64,000 bases of DNA from contig CM059971.1 of assembly GCA_030490835.1 (NCBI GenBank), forward strand, positions 3,852,545 to 3,916,544, in the 5' to 3' direction. Shown in pieces: positions 1 through 10,487 of this stretch. The translations under genes were made by a program, and so were the position numbers. Below the pieces are notes generated by a model that was given only the letters and a program-made list of their open reading frames with translations, was not told the origin of the DNA and searched no databases. Numbering within the stretch: the stretch's first letter is position 1; each line of letters begins with the position of its first letter. The stretch comes from Annona cherimola (Eukaryota; Streptophyta; Magnoliopsida; Magnoliales; Annonaceae).

Positions 1-170
1 CAAGACCCAGGTATCAAAAACCATACTTCGTTGTATTTTCTGCATACCCAAATGGATGAAACATCAATACGGGAGATAAAAACATCTAAGAACCCAAGGA
101 GAAAAACTAATCAGTATAAAACGAAACCCGGAAAAGGAAATGAAAGATGAAGAAGAAAACAAAACAGTAC

Positions 171-198
171 CGTGATATTTTCCACAGTAGGCAGACAT
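171..198 (-). CDS. FBA: Cytosolic fructose-bisphosphate aldolase, class I: first coding exon (gene leaves the window)
   Basis: Read on the minus strand, an ATG at 198 opens a 28-nt exon encoding MSAYCGKYH plus one base, followed by a GT donor at 170-169. This is the N-terminus of plant cytosolic aldolase, in which a long intron separates this short exon from the exon starting DELIA. The body of the gene must lie left of base 1. Aldolase reversibly cleaves fructose-1,6-bisphosphate to dihydroxyacetone phosphate and glyceraldehyde-3-phosphate in cytosolic glycolysis and gluconeogenesis. Bases 1-350 match, inverted, the 5' end of the decayed aldolase copy at 16.5-16.9 kb. This copy keeps the ATG and reading frame that the other has lost, so it is probably the functional member. 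The intron and everything downstream cannot be judged. Confidence 0.85.
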
Positions 199-380
199 GG
201 TGATGCTAGGAAAGAAGAAAGATTAGGTTTCTTTGGGAGGAGTAAGCGAAGGCAGGTGTGAGGGTAGCGGCGAAGGACGCGAGGGTTGAAAAGGAAGGGT
301 TGCGTCGTAAGTGTTGCTGAAGGGAAGATCGGCTCTTCCAAAGGGCCATTTTCTTGTTAGGCCCACCCGAGGCCCATGGT
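199..380 (-). promoter_or_regulatory. 5' UTR and proximal promoter of the left-edge aldolase gene
   Basis: About 180 bp upstream of the aldolase ATG at 198 is conserved, inverted, with 16485-16671 in front of the second aldolase copy, and diverges abruptly beyond about 380. The conserved block is rich in pyrimidines on the minus strand, as expected of a plant 5' UTR. It contains a GGGCCTAAC-type sequence near 350-360, resembling the TGGGCC promoter elements common in plant housekeeping genes. No firm TATA box is visible. The LTO1 stop codon lies only about 340 bp upstream of this ATG. Confidence 0.5.
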
Positions 381-534
381 AGTTCTTCACAACCCTCATC
401 GCATTGAGTGAATTTCTTTACAATACTATTGTACACTGAGAAGACATCTATAACAACCTCTGTGCTACTTGAAGAAAACATATAGCTTTGACAAAAATTA
501 CAATGCGAGGTGGAGTGAAAAGTTCCGTCAAAAG

Positions 535-984
535 TCAAAATCCCATCTCCTTAGAATTAGACGACTCCTTCAGATATCCATCGTATTCCAATCTAATGGA
601 GAGAGTAGCCAATATCGCTCGGAATTTAGACCTCAAAGCATCCATGATTTCTTGGATATTCTCGTCTTCAGGATCCAAAATGGGGTATTTATCAAGCAAC
701 TCTTCCCTCTGCTTCATCTTCTTCTGAACCTTAGATGAGAAAGAGGTGCTGGGTTGGACGAGGATGATGGACTTCCAAATGTTGAGACAACCGCGGTAGA
801 AGCCCAGCTCCTCCCCAACTTCGAACCCCACCTTGACACCTACCTCTCTCCCTTCTTGCCTTCCTGAGATCAGCCCTTCCTCGTAACCATCTCTAAATCC
901 TTCGTTGAAGTGGATTTCTTCCAAATTGAGAGAGGATTCAAAGATGTCTTCCAGCTTTCCAGGACTCTGAGACGATGACTCCAT
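535..984 (-). CDS. LTO1: LTO1/ORAOV1 homologue (Yae1-Lto1 family adaptor for Fe-S protein assembly)
   Basis: A 149-residue uninterrupted ORF whose length fits the family. Residues 29-65 hold ten glycines at exact 4-residue spacing (G29, G33 ... G65), the deca-GX3 motif that defines Yae1/Lto1 proteins. In yeast and humans Lto1 pairs with Yae1 and links the cytosolic Fe-S assembly targeting complex to the ABC protein Rli1/ABCE1, a ribosome-recycling factor. The rest is mostly charged helix. It ends in Met-Gly-Phe, an aromatic C-terminus like that used by CIA adaptors. I chose the ATG at 984 because it opens the conserved protein; the frame is open further upstream (to 1203), but that sequence is aldolase intron. 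There are no introns and no visible poly(A) tract, so a retrocopy is possible but unproven. No lesions are visible. Confidence 0.85.
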   Translation of the reverse strand: MESSSQSPGKLEDIFESSLNLEEIHFNEGFRDGYEEGLISGRQEGREVGVKVGFEVGEELGFYRGCLNIWKSIILVQPSTSFSSKVQKKMKQREELLDKYPILDPEDENIQEIMDALRSKFRAILATLSIRLEYDGYLKESSNSKEMGF

Positions 985-1020
985 CCGTCCAGTAAAAGCA
1001 GATAAAAACATATCACCAGG

Positions 1021-3995
1021 GGCGATCAGCTCATCTGCATGCAAAAGGATAATTAGCTTAGCAAACTTGCAACTTACAAGGGATATCATAAGTTCTTTGA
1101 ATGTCCTTTTTAAGATAAACAGCCATTTGAAACATAATTCTATTCTTATATAGGAGATTAAGCATGCTAACAGAGTCCAGAAAAGCCTTGTCATCTGATA
1201 CAAATGCCAGTATTTTAACAGCTGCAGCTAATAAATACAAGAAGTACCAAAAGCTGCACATTTTCAACCAAGAGACCCAAATGAAAGCACAAACAAGATG
1301 AAAGAACGAACCCATGCAATTTGACCGAATTTTTCATGGTTAAAATATTCCTCTACATGACTGCAGTCCCAACCACAGCACCAAATTGTTATTAACAAGA
1401 CATGTCGATCAAAATACTGTATTTGCAATAGCCAATAAAATCACAATTCGGGAAAAAAAGTCATTAAGTCATTAAAGAAAATAAGAGTAATTCCATACAA
1501 CAGCTCAATGGATATTATCAGAAATCCACAGGTTCCTATTAACATGAAAAAGTAGGGTCTGCTTCATGCAATCATACCCGATCATGGCATTTCTAGTCAA
1601 TGAAATTGCTGTACTAGAAACATGGTATTGGGCAATAAAGAAGAGCAAGAAAATAAACGAATCAAAGCCAAAAATATGAGTCAAAAATCAGAACGAAAAC
1701 TTGAGAATGCTGCAGCTGCAGCTATCAGATTAATAACAATTGAGATGCATGCTGCAGTTAACCCAAGTTACAAATCTGCTGAAAGTCGGAAATGGACTTT
1801 GTTAGAAGTTGAAGAACTTTTGATCTTTATTCTAAAATGCCACCATCCAGATACACTCTAATTATTTGGCAACTAGATAACCAACCACTACTTTATCAAA
1901 AAAAATTTTAAAAAAAAAACAACCACTAATCGTTATGTGTCTTTGCTTTAGAGAATGTTGCAACTTTGATGACTAAACACATTTTACTTCAAACAAAAGA
2001 ACCACTGAGAAAGTTACTAAGAAAAAAAAAAAGTTATGATGCAGAACCGGCTTTGTGGATATTACTAGAAACTAGTGGTGCAACTTGGTACCCAGTCGGT
2101 TTGAACCCGCCCGACCCAACCCGGTTTCAAAATTAAATTTGTATCTAATTTCAAATTAGACCCGAGAAAACTCGAAACCAATATCAGGTTTACATCAACC
2201 CGGTACCAAAACCCAACCCGATCCGAACCCGATATTCTCCCTAATTTATTAAAATATTTATATTTATTTATGTATTAAGTATTTCAATTATAATTGCAAT
2301 AAAAGTTATTTCATATAATCATAACTTAGTTAAACTGTAAGATGTTTATTCTAAAACCTAAATAACATATGCATTTGTTTATAAAAATTGAAATATACTA
2401 CATTTACATTAGCTTTATTTGCAAATCATTATAAATATGCCAACTCTTTAAATTTATTACATATATATTAACTAACTACATTAAATATAAGTCTCACTTC
2501 TATTAAACTTTAGATAATAATTTCATGTAATTTTATTTATTTTTCTTAACTTGATTTTTTTAATAACATTACCTTGATTGATTTATGTAAATTCATTACG
2601 TTCATTATATTTAGAATTATCTTTTAATTAAAAAACTAACTTTCATCAAAATTAAATATATTATAGGTCATAGAAATATATTCGCATGTAATTATTTATG
2701 TGCTAATGGAATAATGTTTAAAAAAATTATTATCACTATCAGTAATTTCAACTTCTATTGGTTTGAGAAAACCAGAATTTCAACCCGAAACTAAGAATGG
2801 AACCAATGCCAACTCGGTCTGAACCCGACCCGAACCCGGATTTTAATGTTAGAGTTTGGATTTGGGTTCACATAAACTCGGTAGGCTTATGGTTTGGATT
2901 CACCCAAACCCGATACAACCCGACCCGAGTTGCACCCTACTAGAAACCCACAGGTTCCTATCAACATGCAAAACTAGGGTTTGCTATTTGCCCAATCATA
3001 GCATTGCTGGTCAATGCAATTGCTGCTACCAGCAACATGGCATCGGGCAGTAAAGGAAGCCACAAAATAAAAGTATCAAAGCCAGAAAAACTTGAGCCGC
3101 CAAGCATACAGACAAAATTTTGCCTCTAAATAAATAAATGAATACAGCTATTGCTACATACCAATCCCAGGATGCAGGGTGATTCAAGAAACTTCCAAAG
3201 TCAAAAACCAAGGATGATTTTTTAGAATGAGCAGTGAATGATTGCATGGTTGCAAAACTTTGGAAATCCATCAAAAATTTTAAAAAATTACAATAAGGCC
3301 ATGTGGGTCACACTACATCATTACCCAGTGGTTGGCACAAAGGGCATCTTTGCTATACCTAAAAATTAAGAAAAAAATAGAACCCACAGAGGCGGATATT
3401 GCTGCAAGTGTATCTACAAAGTAAAAACAGAAGCGGCCCTCCAGTGCCCAACAAGCATAATGCAATATGGAAAGAAGCCATTCTAACAAACTATCCATAC
3501 AGCTGCTGACCCACAGAGATGCCCATCAAACTATTGTAAAGAAGAAAAATGAATCCCCAGGTCCAAGAATCCCACCAACAAATTTTTATTCACTTCACAA
3601 TATCCTCAACATACTAAATTGAGATTTTAACATTATAGATGTGATATGACTCTGGAGACTCCTACATGGTTACTGAAATAGTTACCTTGACCACAACATT
3701 TTCAGAATATTGAAGGCCCGAAATCCCATCAGACCCCCATTTTGAGCCTTATACTTTCAAGATTCAACATTACTTGCAAACTTACTACAAATTTTTTTCT
3801 AGATACAGACAGTTTTAGGCTATCACTGCAGAGTTCCAAAGGGTATAAACTTGGATGATCACAACACGAAACCATAAGAGATAATTTCTACCCGGATGAA
3901 AATATGTATAGCAATAATTGGGTGAAATAACGAAAATATTTGAAAAAAATATATACAATTAAAAGCTAGGGTGAGCTTCGAACTGTTTTATATGC
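1021..3995 (-). pseudogene. Truncated inverted duplicate of aldolase intron 1 plus the first 14 nt of exon 2
   Basis: Read on the minus strand from 3995 to 1021, this matches the long intron 1 of the aldolase copy at about 17540-20191. It includes at least two of the ~150-bp repeat units found in that intron (near 3060-2940 and 1640-1500). It ends with the same acceptor context (TTTTGCATGCAG) and then 14 exon bases (1034-1021) encoding the start of exon 2. At 1020 homology stops and the LTO1 leader begins. Homology also stops at about 3995, so exon 1 and roughly the first 850 bp of the intron are missing. The block is interrupted by the hAT-like insertion at 2073-2939. Confidence 0.75.
2073..2939. 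mobile_element. Non-autonomous hAT-like DNA transposon (867 bp)
   Basis: The insertion splits the aldolase intron repeat. It is bounded by 8-bp target duplications CTAGAAAC at 2065-2072 and 2940-2947. Its ends are imperfect inverted repeats, TAGTGGTGCAAC on the left and TAGGGTGCAAC (complement) on the right, followed by subterminal CCCGACC/GGGTTCGGG-rich sequence of a kind common in plant hAT elements. The interior is AT-rich with no transposase ORF. The uninterrupted site is visible in the paralogous intron near 18580. Confidence 0.8.
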
Positions 3996-4693
3996 ATTGA
4001 ACACGAACTGAGTTGCAAGTTCTACTCAAAAGCAACAACAAAGCTCTTGATTAAGCTTGGTTTGACCACGCAGTATGAGTGCAACTTGGATTAGGTGGTT
4101 TTGGTTTGGATCAACTTTATTTTTGCTTTATTCTCAAAAATTCTCACCTTACTCTATTTTAGATCAAGTTATTTCAAAGATTGCCCACTTCATTTTTTTA
4201 AGGTCGAATTGGTTTTGGTACTAAATCATCTACTTAAAATAGTCTTTATATTATATTTGAAAACTATAAATTTTACAAGTCTTATTAAAAACCAATAATC
4301 AAGATAATAATGATATTATTTATGAAATATATTTATTAAATTTACTAAATAGTAGACTAATTAAATAATTTTTTATATATTTAAAGTATATGTTTATATC
4401 TTTCACGACAAAAAATATTTTGCAAAATATATATTAAACTTCTGTTAGTAATTTAAGTTGATTTTGAGCATCTGGACCTTATAACCTATTTTATCCAAAT
4501 TGAACTAGTTAATTTTTGCTCGGTACCTGTCCTAACTTATGAAAATAAAAATAAAAACATACTCTATCCATTTTAAAGCATCCAATAGGTTTACCTACGA
4601 GAACCCAAGTTACATTCCTACTATAAGGTTTGCTTGAACTTCTCGTGAGAAAGCAATTTCAATTTATTTACTAGGATAGCAACAATGTTGTCA
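3996..4693. other. AT-rich intergenic stretch, no feature recognised
   Basis: Low-complexity AT-rich sequence between the end of the aldolase intron duplicate and the next transposon. Short ORFs occur by chance only; no conserved protein, RNA or paired repeat ends were seen. Confidence 0.5.
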
Positions 4694-6405
4694 AAACCGA
4701 ACCGGTGATTGAACCGAAAAAAGAACTGGTCTAGTTCGAACCGGTTCAAACCAGTGATATCAACATGACATATTTATAACATCATAAATATTTAATTATT
4801 TTTAATTTTAAATAAATATATTGATAAAATTATATTTTCATAAATCCTAAATATATATATTAGATTTTAAGAATCACAATATAAGTACAAAATATGCTGG
4901 AAAAATTAATAGAAAGTTTTAAAAAATCTCTAACCATGAATGTTAGAAAATTAACTACATTGAATAACCTGAAGGACTTAAATTTGTAATAAGCCCTGAC
5001 CGTTGATGCTTGGTTGTTGGTTCTTGAATTCTTCCTGTTTATCTCGAGACCTTTATGAACATACCTAGCAAAATAAGAAATAAAATAAATCAGTAAGTGT
5101 TGAAAATTTGAACAATTAAATAATCTATAATAATATAGAAATTAAGAATATCTACTACATTCAACAAAAATGAAAATTTAAAGTTCTATAAACCATTAAA
5201 TGCATCATTCTCATCAAACATAGATTTTAAAAGTATATACATACACCATTCAATCCAAATATGACATTTTAAAAGTCTACCAACACATCATTCCCACCAA
5301 ACATATAATTTTAAAAGTATACAAACACATTCTCGTGTATTCCCACCTAAAGATATGCCCCCGTTCAAGGTTCAAATTTCAAGGTTCTAAACTCAACCAA
5401 TTAATTGCAGTAGCTATATGTATCTGAGTTTGAATGATGATGCTGGGGCAACTGGTTCAAGCCGGGGCAACAGTTTGATATGAGCTGCTAAGTTGACAGA
5501 AACCACTACTCTGTGCACAAAACTTCTTTACACACAAGGATTCCCCTCGATTGCAAGTCCACGGAAACTAGTACTCTTATGCATAACAGGTTGAAATATC
5601 TCAGACATTAATTGTAACACGGATTGAGATATAAATTATAATGTAAATATACATTGATAAAAAAAAAAGTCTAAATCCTATTCGGCTAGCTATCCACCAA
5701 AGCAGAATTTCTTGGCATTCATTAATAAAAAGCATTAGTAAGTGATTGCAATAAACACTCGCCGGAGCTGCTGGTCGCTGGAGCGGAGCTGGGGCTGCCG
5801 GACGGCCGGACGGCCAGGACGGCAGAAACCGGAGACGAAGCTTTTGGGGAAACAGAAACCGGGCGGACGCTGCTGCTGGTCACCGATTTCCACTTTGGGG
5901 ACGGCCGGAGGAGACGGAGCTGCTGGTCGCCGGATGATCTGCTGCTCGTCGAACTGAGGAAGAGAAGCTGCTCGACGATGATTTTCGGAAACAGCAACCG
6001 GCCGGACAAGAGCTGCTGCTCGCGGAGGGGACGACCGTCGACGGTTTCGATTTTGGGGAAGCTGGACGAGACGAGCTGGCGCCCGGGAAGACGATGACGG
6101 ATGAATGGATGATCTGCTGCAGCGCTGCTCGACGATGATCTCGGGCGACCGGACGAGACGATCTGAGTGGGAAGACGATCGCTGGCTCCTGGCTGGCTGG
6201 CTGCTGCGAGATTTGGGATTTAGCGTTTGGGCGGGACTTGAGGAATGAGGACGCGGTGTTTTTTATGGGTTTTTTTTTTTTTGCACGAACCGGTCGAACC
6301 GGTCCGACCGACGGTTCTTAACGGATTATATCAATTAAACCGGACCATATGTAAACGAACCGGATTAGACCGGTTCCCAACCGGGCCGGTCTGGTTTTAA
6401 CAGCA
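4694..6405. mobile_element. Putative hAT-like element carrying a GC-rich insert
   Basis: The two ends are imperfect inverted repeats: TGTTGTCAAAACCGAACCGG near 4700 and the complement of a matching TGCTGTTAAAACCAGACCGG at about 6390. Each is followed by repeated AACCGGT/ACCGGTTC motifs, a layout typical of plant hAT-type elements. Most of the interior is AT-rich, but 5745-6240 is a sharply GC-rich block made of CTGCTGG/GCCGGA-like words that reads open in several frames. No convincing target duplication could be fixed, so the borders are approximate. No transposase is recognisable. Confidence 0.5.
5745..6240. other. GC-rich, low-complexity island inside the hAT-like element
   Basis: About 500 bp of GC-rich sequence within AT-rich DNA, built from short words such as GAGCTGCTGG, GACGGCC and GACGATGATC. 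ORFs up to 95 codons exist on both strands, which is expected from a stop-poor GC-rich composition and is not evidence of coding. It resembles in style the island at 23300-23930 inside the LTR retrotransposon. Confidence 0.5.
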
Positions 6406-6900
6406 CTAGTATTACTACATTCTAATACATATGTGAATGGATCTAAACATTTTTTCTAATTTATACATAAATATATCCTTTTTTGAGCAAATGTAGTCAA
6501 TACACATTAAATTTGAATCAAATTTGATTTCATGAATAAACACTTACATTAAATACAATGAATAAATTAGAGTTTTCATTAAGTATCAAAATCTTAAATT
6601 TTGAAGGGATTATATGGAAGCATTATGTATATTCCATTCTCATATTCCTCTAAAAAAACATACCCTCATAATCATCATCATGGTTATTCCTTTTGGAGTA
6701 GTTGTCTAGCTGGAGAGAATGGCAGTTAAGGCGGGGGCCGGATTGCCACCGGTGGCAAACTCTATCCTAAGTGATATGAGTAATAGAGTGTCAAGATTCT
6801 CCACATGTTGTACTCAATGGGATTCGGAAAGACTTCACAAAAAAGAAAATAGAGAGAGAATCAAGATTGTAAGACAGCGAACCACATACAGAGGGAAGAA
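6406..6900. other. Intergenic stretch, no feature recognised
   Basis: AT-rich sequence between the hAT-like element and the solo LTR. A 61-codon ORF at 6719-6904 has no recognisable domain and ends at the solo-LTR border. Nothing else is supported. Confidence 0.4.
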
Positions 6901-6905
6901 ATGAG

Positions 6906-7342
6906 TAAAACTTTATTGATTAAAATTATAATTATTTCATGATCCTCTATGTTAAAGCACTAAGAAAATAAACCCAAAGCGGAAGCATAAGGAGAAGTTG
7001 TTTCAGATATCGAGATTTCTAGTCTTCCAAATTAATGCCCTTGTTTTTTGGATAATGAGACTCCCTCTTTTCCAATAATAAGATGTTAGAAAGGAAACCT
7101 TAAAAATATATTACCCGGGGACCACGACTATTTATATAGAGAATCTATCTTTCTTATTTTTAATTTAACATATCATGAAAATAGAAATTAGAAATTAGGC
7201 AATAGAGTTTATGCGCATAGGAGACTTATTCTCTATTAGATGATTTGGGTCGTAAACTTTATCAAATCACTTTATAATCTGGGTCATTATTTATGATAAT
7301 GTATATATAAGTATTATGCATGTGTGTCTAAAAAATCCAATA
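6906..7342 (-). mobile_element. Solo LTR of the same family as the Copia-type element at 22.8-29.0 kb
   Basis: The complement of this 437-bp segment aligns along its length with the 455-bp LTRs at 22762-23216 and 28562-29016, though it is well diverged. Shared blocks include the CCCGGGGACCAC region, the TTTATATAGA TATA-like stretch and TAGAAATTAGAAATTAGG. It is flanked by a 5-bp direct repeat ATGAG at 6901-6905 and 7343-7347, as expected of a target duplication. No internal element sequence is present, so it is a solo LTR left by LTR-LTR recombination. Confidence 0.8.
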
Positions 7343-7869
7343 ATGAGAAAGAGAACAACCAGCTATTGCCCGCCCATCTAAAACCTCCTTGTTTACACTC
7401 ATCCATGAATTCATCTCCAACACCTTGCACATCCATCTACAACAGCTTCATGTCCTCTTAAGGATTGCATGCAGCTTCGCCACAACCAAGTAGCCAACCC
7501 AGTTATTGAAATAAGCATGAGCAAGTCTAGGCTGGTGCAGAAGCCGACAGAACTTCTGGCACACCTAACATTACCTTCAAATGAGGCACACTCATAAACA
7601 ATGCTAGATAAGGCATACTCTTCTGTGGAGTAACTGAGGAGAAGAATTAGAAAAGCTCATCCAAATCTCAGTTCAAAATTAATTCAATGATAACCATTGG
7701 TAGAAATTTTCAAAATCTTTACAGGGCAAAGGCATGCTGCCTATGGGAATTTCATGGATCCAAACACGATACTGACAAGCCACAAGATTACTGGCAACAA
7801 GTGAACCTGAATTTCAACAATGTAATGTAAGAAACTTCTAGGAGGTTGTCAAAAATGTTGAAGAAGAAA
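7343..7869. other. Intergenic stretch, no feature recognised
   Basis: Moderate GC for this window but no sustained ORF, RNA gene or paired repeats were found. It lies just downstream (minus strand) of the exon-like fragment at 7876-8066 and could be its 3' flank. Confidence 0.4.
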
Positions 7870-7875
7870 AAATCT

Positions 7876-8066
7876 ACCCATTATCATAATCCATCCCTTC
7901 ATCATCGAGTTCCACTTCCTCATCATCAGATCTGCCAAGGGGAGAGAGGAAGATAAGAATAGCAATTGCTTGGGTATCTAGGAAGTACTTCGTTCTTCTT
8001 CTTAAGGTTTTTTCTTCCTTTGTTTTCTCCTTAGGCTTTTGTTTCGCCTTGGAACCTATCTATGCC
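7876..8066 (-). pseudogene. Two-exon 3' end of an unidentified lysine-rich/acidic-tailed protein
   Basis: On the minus strand, 8066 to about 7990 encodes a basic stretch (SKAKQKPKEKTKEEK, then RRRTK). It is followed by a GT donor, a short intron and a clear pyrimidine tract ending GGCAG near 7935. The next exon encodes an acidic tail, SDDEEVELDDEGMDYDNG, and a TAG stop. The splice borders and in-frame join suggest a real gene end, in the style of nucleolar or chromatin proteins with charged tails, but I cannot name the family. No upstream exons were recognised, so it is probably a fragment. Confidence 0.35.
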
Positions 8067-8539
8067 ATTGACAATTAGGGGCGAAGGGAAAAATCAATAA
8101 TATTATGCAATGGAAGATGCATGCAATTTGAGAAAAGGGCCAAAAAAGGAAAAAGAAATAAAAGTTGCATATTAAGAGAGTCAATATGTGTAGATACATC
8201 ACAATAGACAGAGAGATTAAGAGACAATCAATAAATGTACATGAATCATGATCTCATTAAAAGCATGAATAACCACAATTTTCAGTTCTCTAACATTCCT
8301 ACAATGTCTTCCTTAGAGAGCAACCATAGTTGTGAAAGCTCGAGGCTGGCTCAGGCACTTTTCTTGAATCTTGAAGTTTGCCTATCATGCTTGATTTAAC
8401 TTACATAAATATACACAAACTTTGAAAATTTAAATAGAACTCTTTTTTACTTTCACCTGCCTTTTTTAATTAAATGTTAGATTGGTGAAATTGGAAATTA
8501 TATTTATTCATAGCAGCTATTATATACGAATACATGAAT

Positions 8540-8904
8540 GGATAATGATCCTGTGCCTAGCTAAGTAACAAAATTGTGAATTTTTTTATATTTGTTTCAT
8601 TTTTATGTGGATTCATATGCATTTAATTCATATACAAAAATTTACCATTTCTCCATTATTGTATACATTTTTTCACAAAATTTCAAAAATAAAAAATTTT
8701 AAATTGTACCATTTTTCATGTGTGGGGTATGAGATAGGTTAATTTTTATTTTTTGAAATTTTGTAAAAAATATTACAAGATTTCAAAATGGTACAATTTG
8801 ATATATGAATTAAAGACGTGGACTCACATAAAAATGAAAAAATATATAAAATACATGAAATTGTTATTAACTAAGTAAAAATTAAATGTACATGATCATT
8901 ATCC
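8540..8904. mobile_element. Fold-back MITE with GGATAATGATC termini
   Basis: The segment opens with GGATAATGATC and closes with GATCATTATCC. The two arms pair over most of their length (for example ATTCATATACAAAAATTTACC against its diverged complement near 8790). It is AT-rich with no coding sequence. I could not fix a clean target duplication. Confidence 0.55.
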
Positions 8905-9784
8905 TACACGAATATTTCATAATAAATCGTGTGTATTATTAAATTCATTTTATAATATATGCACCTTACTTCACTTGGGTGCGCACCATGCTTGTGTGTG
9001 CGCACGGGCGCCCTACGCCCATGCCCCAAGTGTCCTTGGCACCTGAGTGCACCCGGCACACTGAACAATTATGAGAGAGACATTAAGAGCCTTTGTTTAT
9101 TAGTGAATCTAGTTTTGAAATTCAAGTTGTTCATGAAATGTGAAAAACCTTTCTCTCCCTTATGATACAAAAATATGATCTTATGCATACGACATGAAAA
9201 TAAACCCCTTTAGGACTCTCGATATTTTTTTAAAAAAAAAATCCAATAAGCAAAGGTCAGCCAAGCACAAATTTAGGCATTCACTTTCAGGGGACATTTG
9301 GAATTGTGAAATTTTATGGGATTATGGGATGGAAGAAATGAAAAAAAAGAATATCTTGAAAAGTATGTGATTAATATGAAATGATAGAGGTAAAGTTAGC
9401 ATAAACAGAGTTGTTGAAAGGTAGTTGTAACGGAAAATGGTTAGGATATAGAGATAAAATTAGAAAAATAAAATGTTAGGAAGGAGACGGCCATACGTGC
9501 GGCTCCGACTTCCCCCGCTTTCCCATTCATCACATTTATCAAATGTGGCCTTAGTCTAGCTCATCTATGGCCCAATTTCTGTCCAATCATAGGGCATGTA
9601 ACTCCAAGCCAAATTTTGCATGTGCCTATGAGTTCCTAAAGCCATCAGACATTAGAATGTGGTAATTGTCTTTCCCATGTGCTCAGGTATTGATAAGCTT
9701 TACAATAAGGCAAAATCTTACTACAATAATCTCATCCTTTCCTAAGTTTTTGTTATTTTAAGGATTTAGTATATTAGTGGAGCC
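8905..9784. other. Intergenic stretch with a short CACC/GTGC-rich patch
   Basis: No gene recognised. 8985-9065 is a GC-richer patch (GGGTGCGCAC..., CACCTGAGTGCACC) of a kind also seen near 41860-41920 and 42510-42600, possibly a diverged dispersed repeat. The remainder is AT-rich. Confidence 0.35.
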
Positions 9785-9998
9785 AATAGTTTAAAGTGTT
9801 TTCGATTATTTGGTCCCATTTTTAGTTATTTAGTTTGGAAGTTCACTTGCCATATAAGTTGTTTAGTCCACAAGTTTGATTGTTGAGGAATTAATAGTTT
9901 AAAATGTTTTAGGTTATTTGGTCCTATTTTTAGTTATTTAGTTCGTAAGTTTACTTATGGTACAAGTTGTTTAGTCCACAAGTTTGATTGCTAAACAT
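9785..9998. repeat. Tandem duplication, ~108-bp unit, two copies
   Basis: Units 9785-9892 and 9893-9998 align throughout, sharing TTATTTGGTCC and GTTGTTTAGTCCACAAG blocks. They differ at scattered positions, so the duplication is not recent. Confidence 0.75.
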
Positions 9999-10159
9999 GG
10001 TTACTTATTGCGTAGAATTCCATTTTCTTGTTATTTATCTTTTCTTATAAGTAGAGTTATTTGGATTTTAGGTAAGATAATCTCTTCTTCTTCTTCTTAT
10101 TATTCTTCTTCTATAAGTAGAGTTACTTGGATTTTATGTAAGATAGCCTTTGAGTTCAC

Positions 10160-10313
10160 AATGTTTGTTTGCACACTTAAGGCACAATGAAATGAAATTA
10201 AAGTATTTTAAATTTAGAATTCATGTGCAATGCCCTAATGTTTGTTTGCACGCTTAAGGGACAATGAAATGAAATTAAAGTGTTTTAAATTCAGAATTCA
10301 TGTGCAATTAGGG
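10160..10313. repeat. Tandem duplication, 77-bp unit, two copies
   Basis: Units 10160-10236 and 10237-10313 both run from AATGTTTGTTTGCAC through a shared AATGAAATGAAATTAAAG to CATGTGCAAT with few mismatches. They lie just beyond the 108-bp duplication and a shorter one (10040-10075 with 10110-10148), so the region has duplicated locally several times. Confidence 0.8.
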
Positions 10314-10487
10314 CATTAGTGCCTTATAGCATTCAATTTTTGCAATTTTGTCCTAAATTTGAAGGGTATATTAGTAATTTCGCATATTCTCTAACTGCGT
10401 TAGCTTACTAAATGTGCATTTTTGTAATTAAATATAAATGTAGTATGTATATTTGAAATTTCGAAAACGAAATGGGCATATTCGAAA

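Noticed and set aside
111..341. 76-codon minus-strand ORF at the left edge
   Set aside because: It reads the aldolase 5' UTR and exon 1 in the wrong frame.
1058..1315. 85-codon minus-strand hydrophobic ORF upstream of LTO1
   Set aside because: It lies within sequence homologous to aldolase intron 1; the hydrophobicity comes from the T-rich intron.
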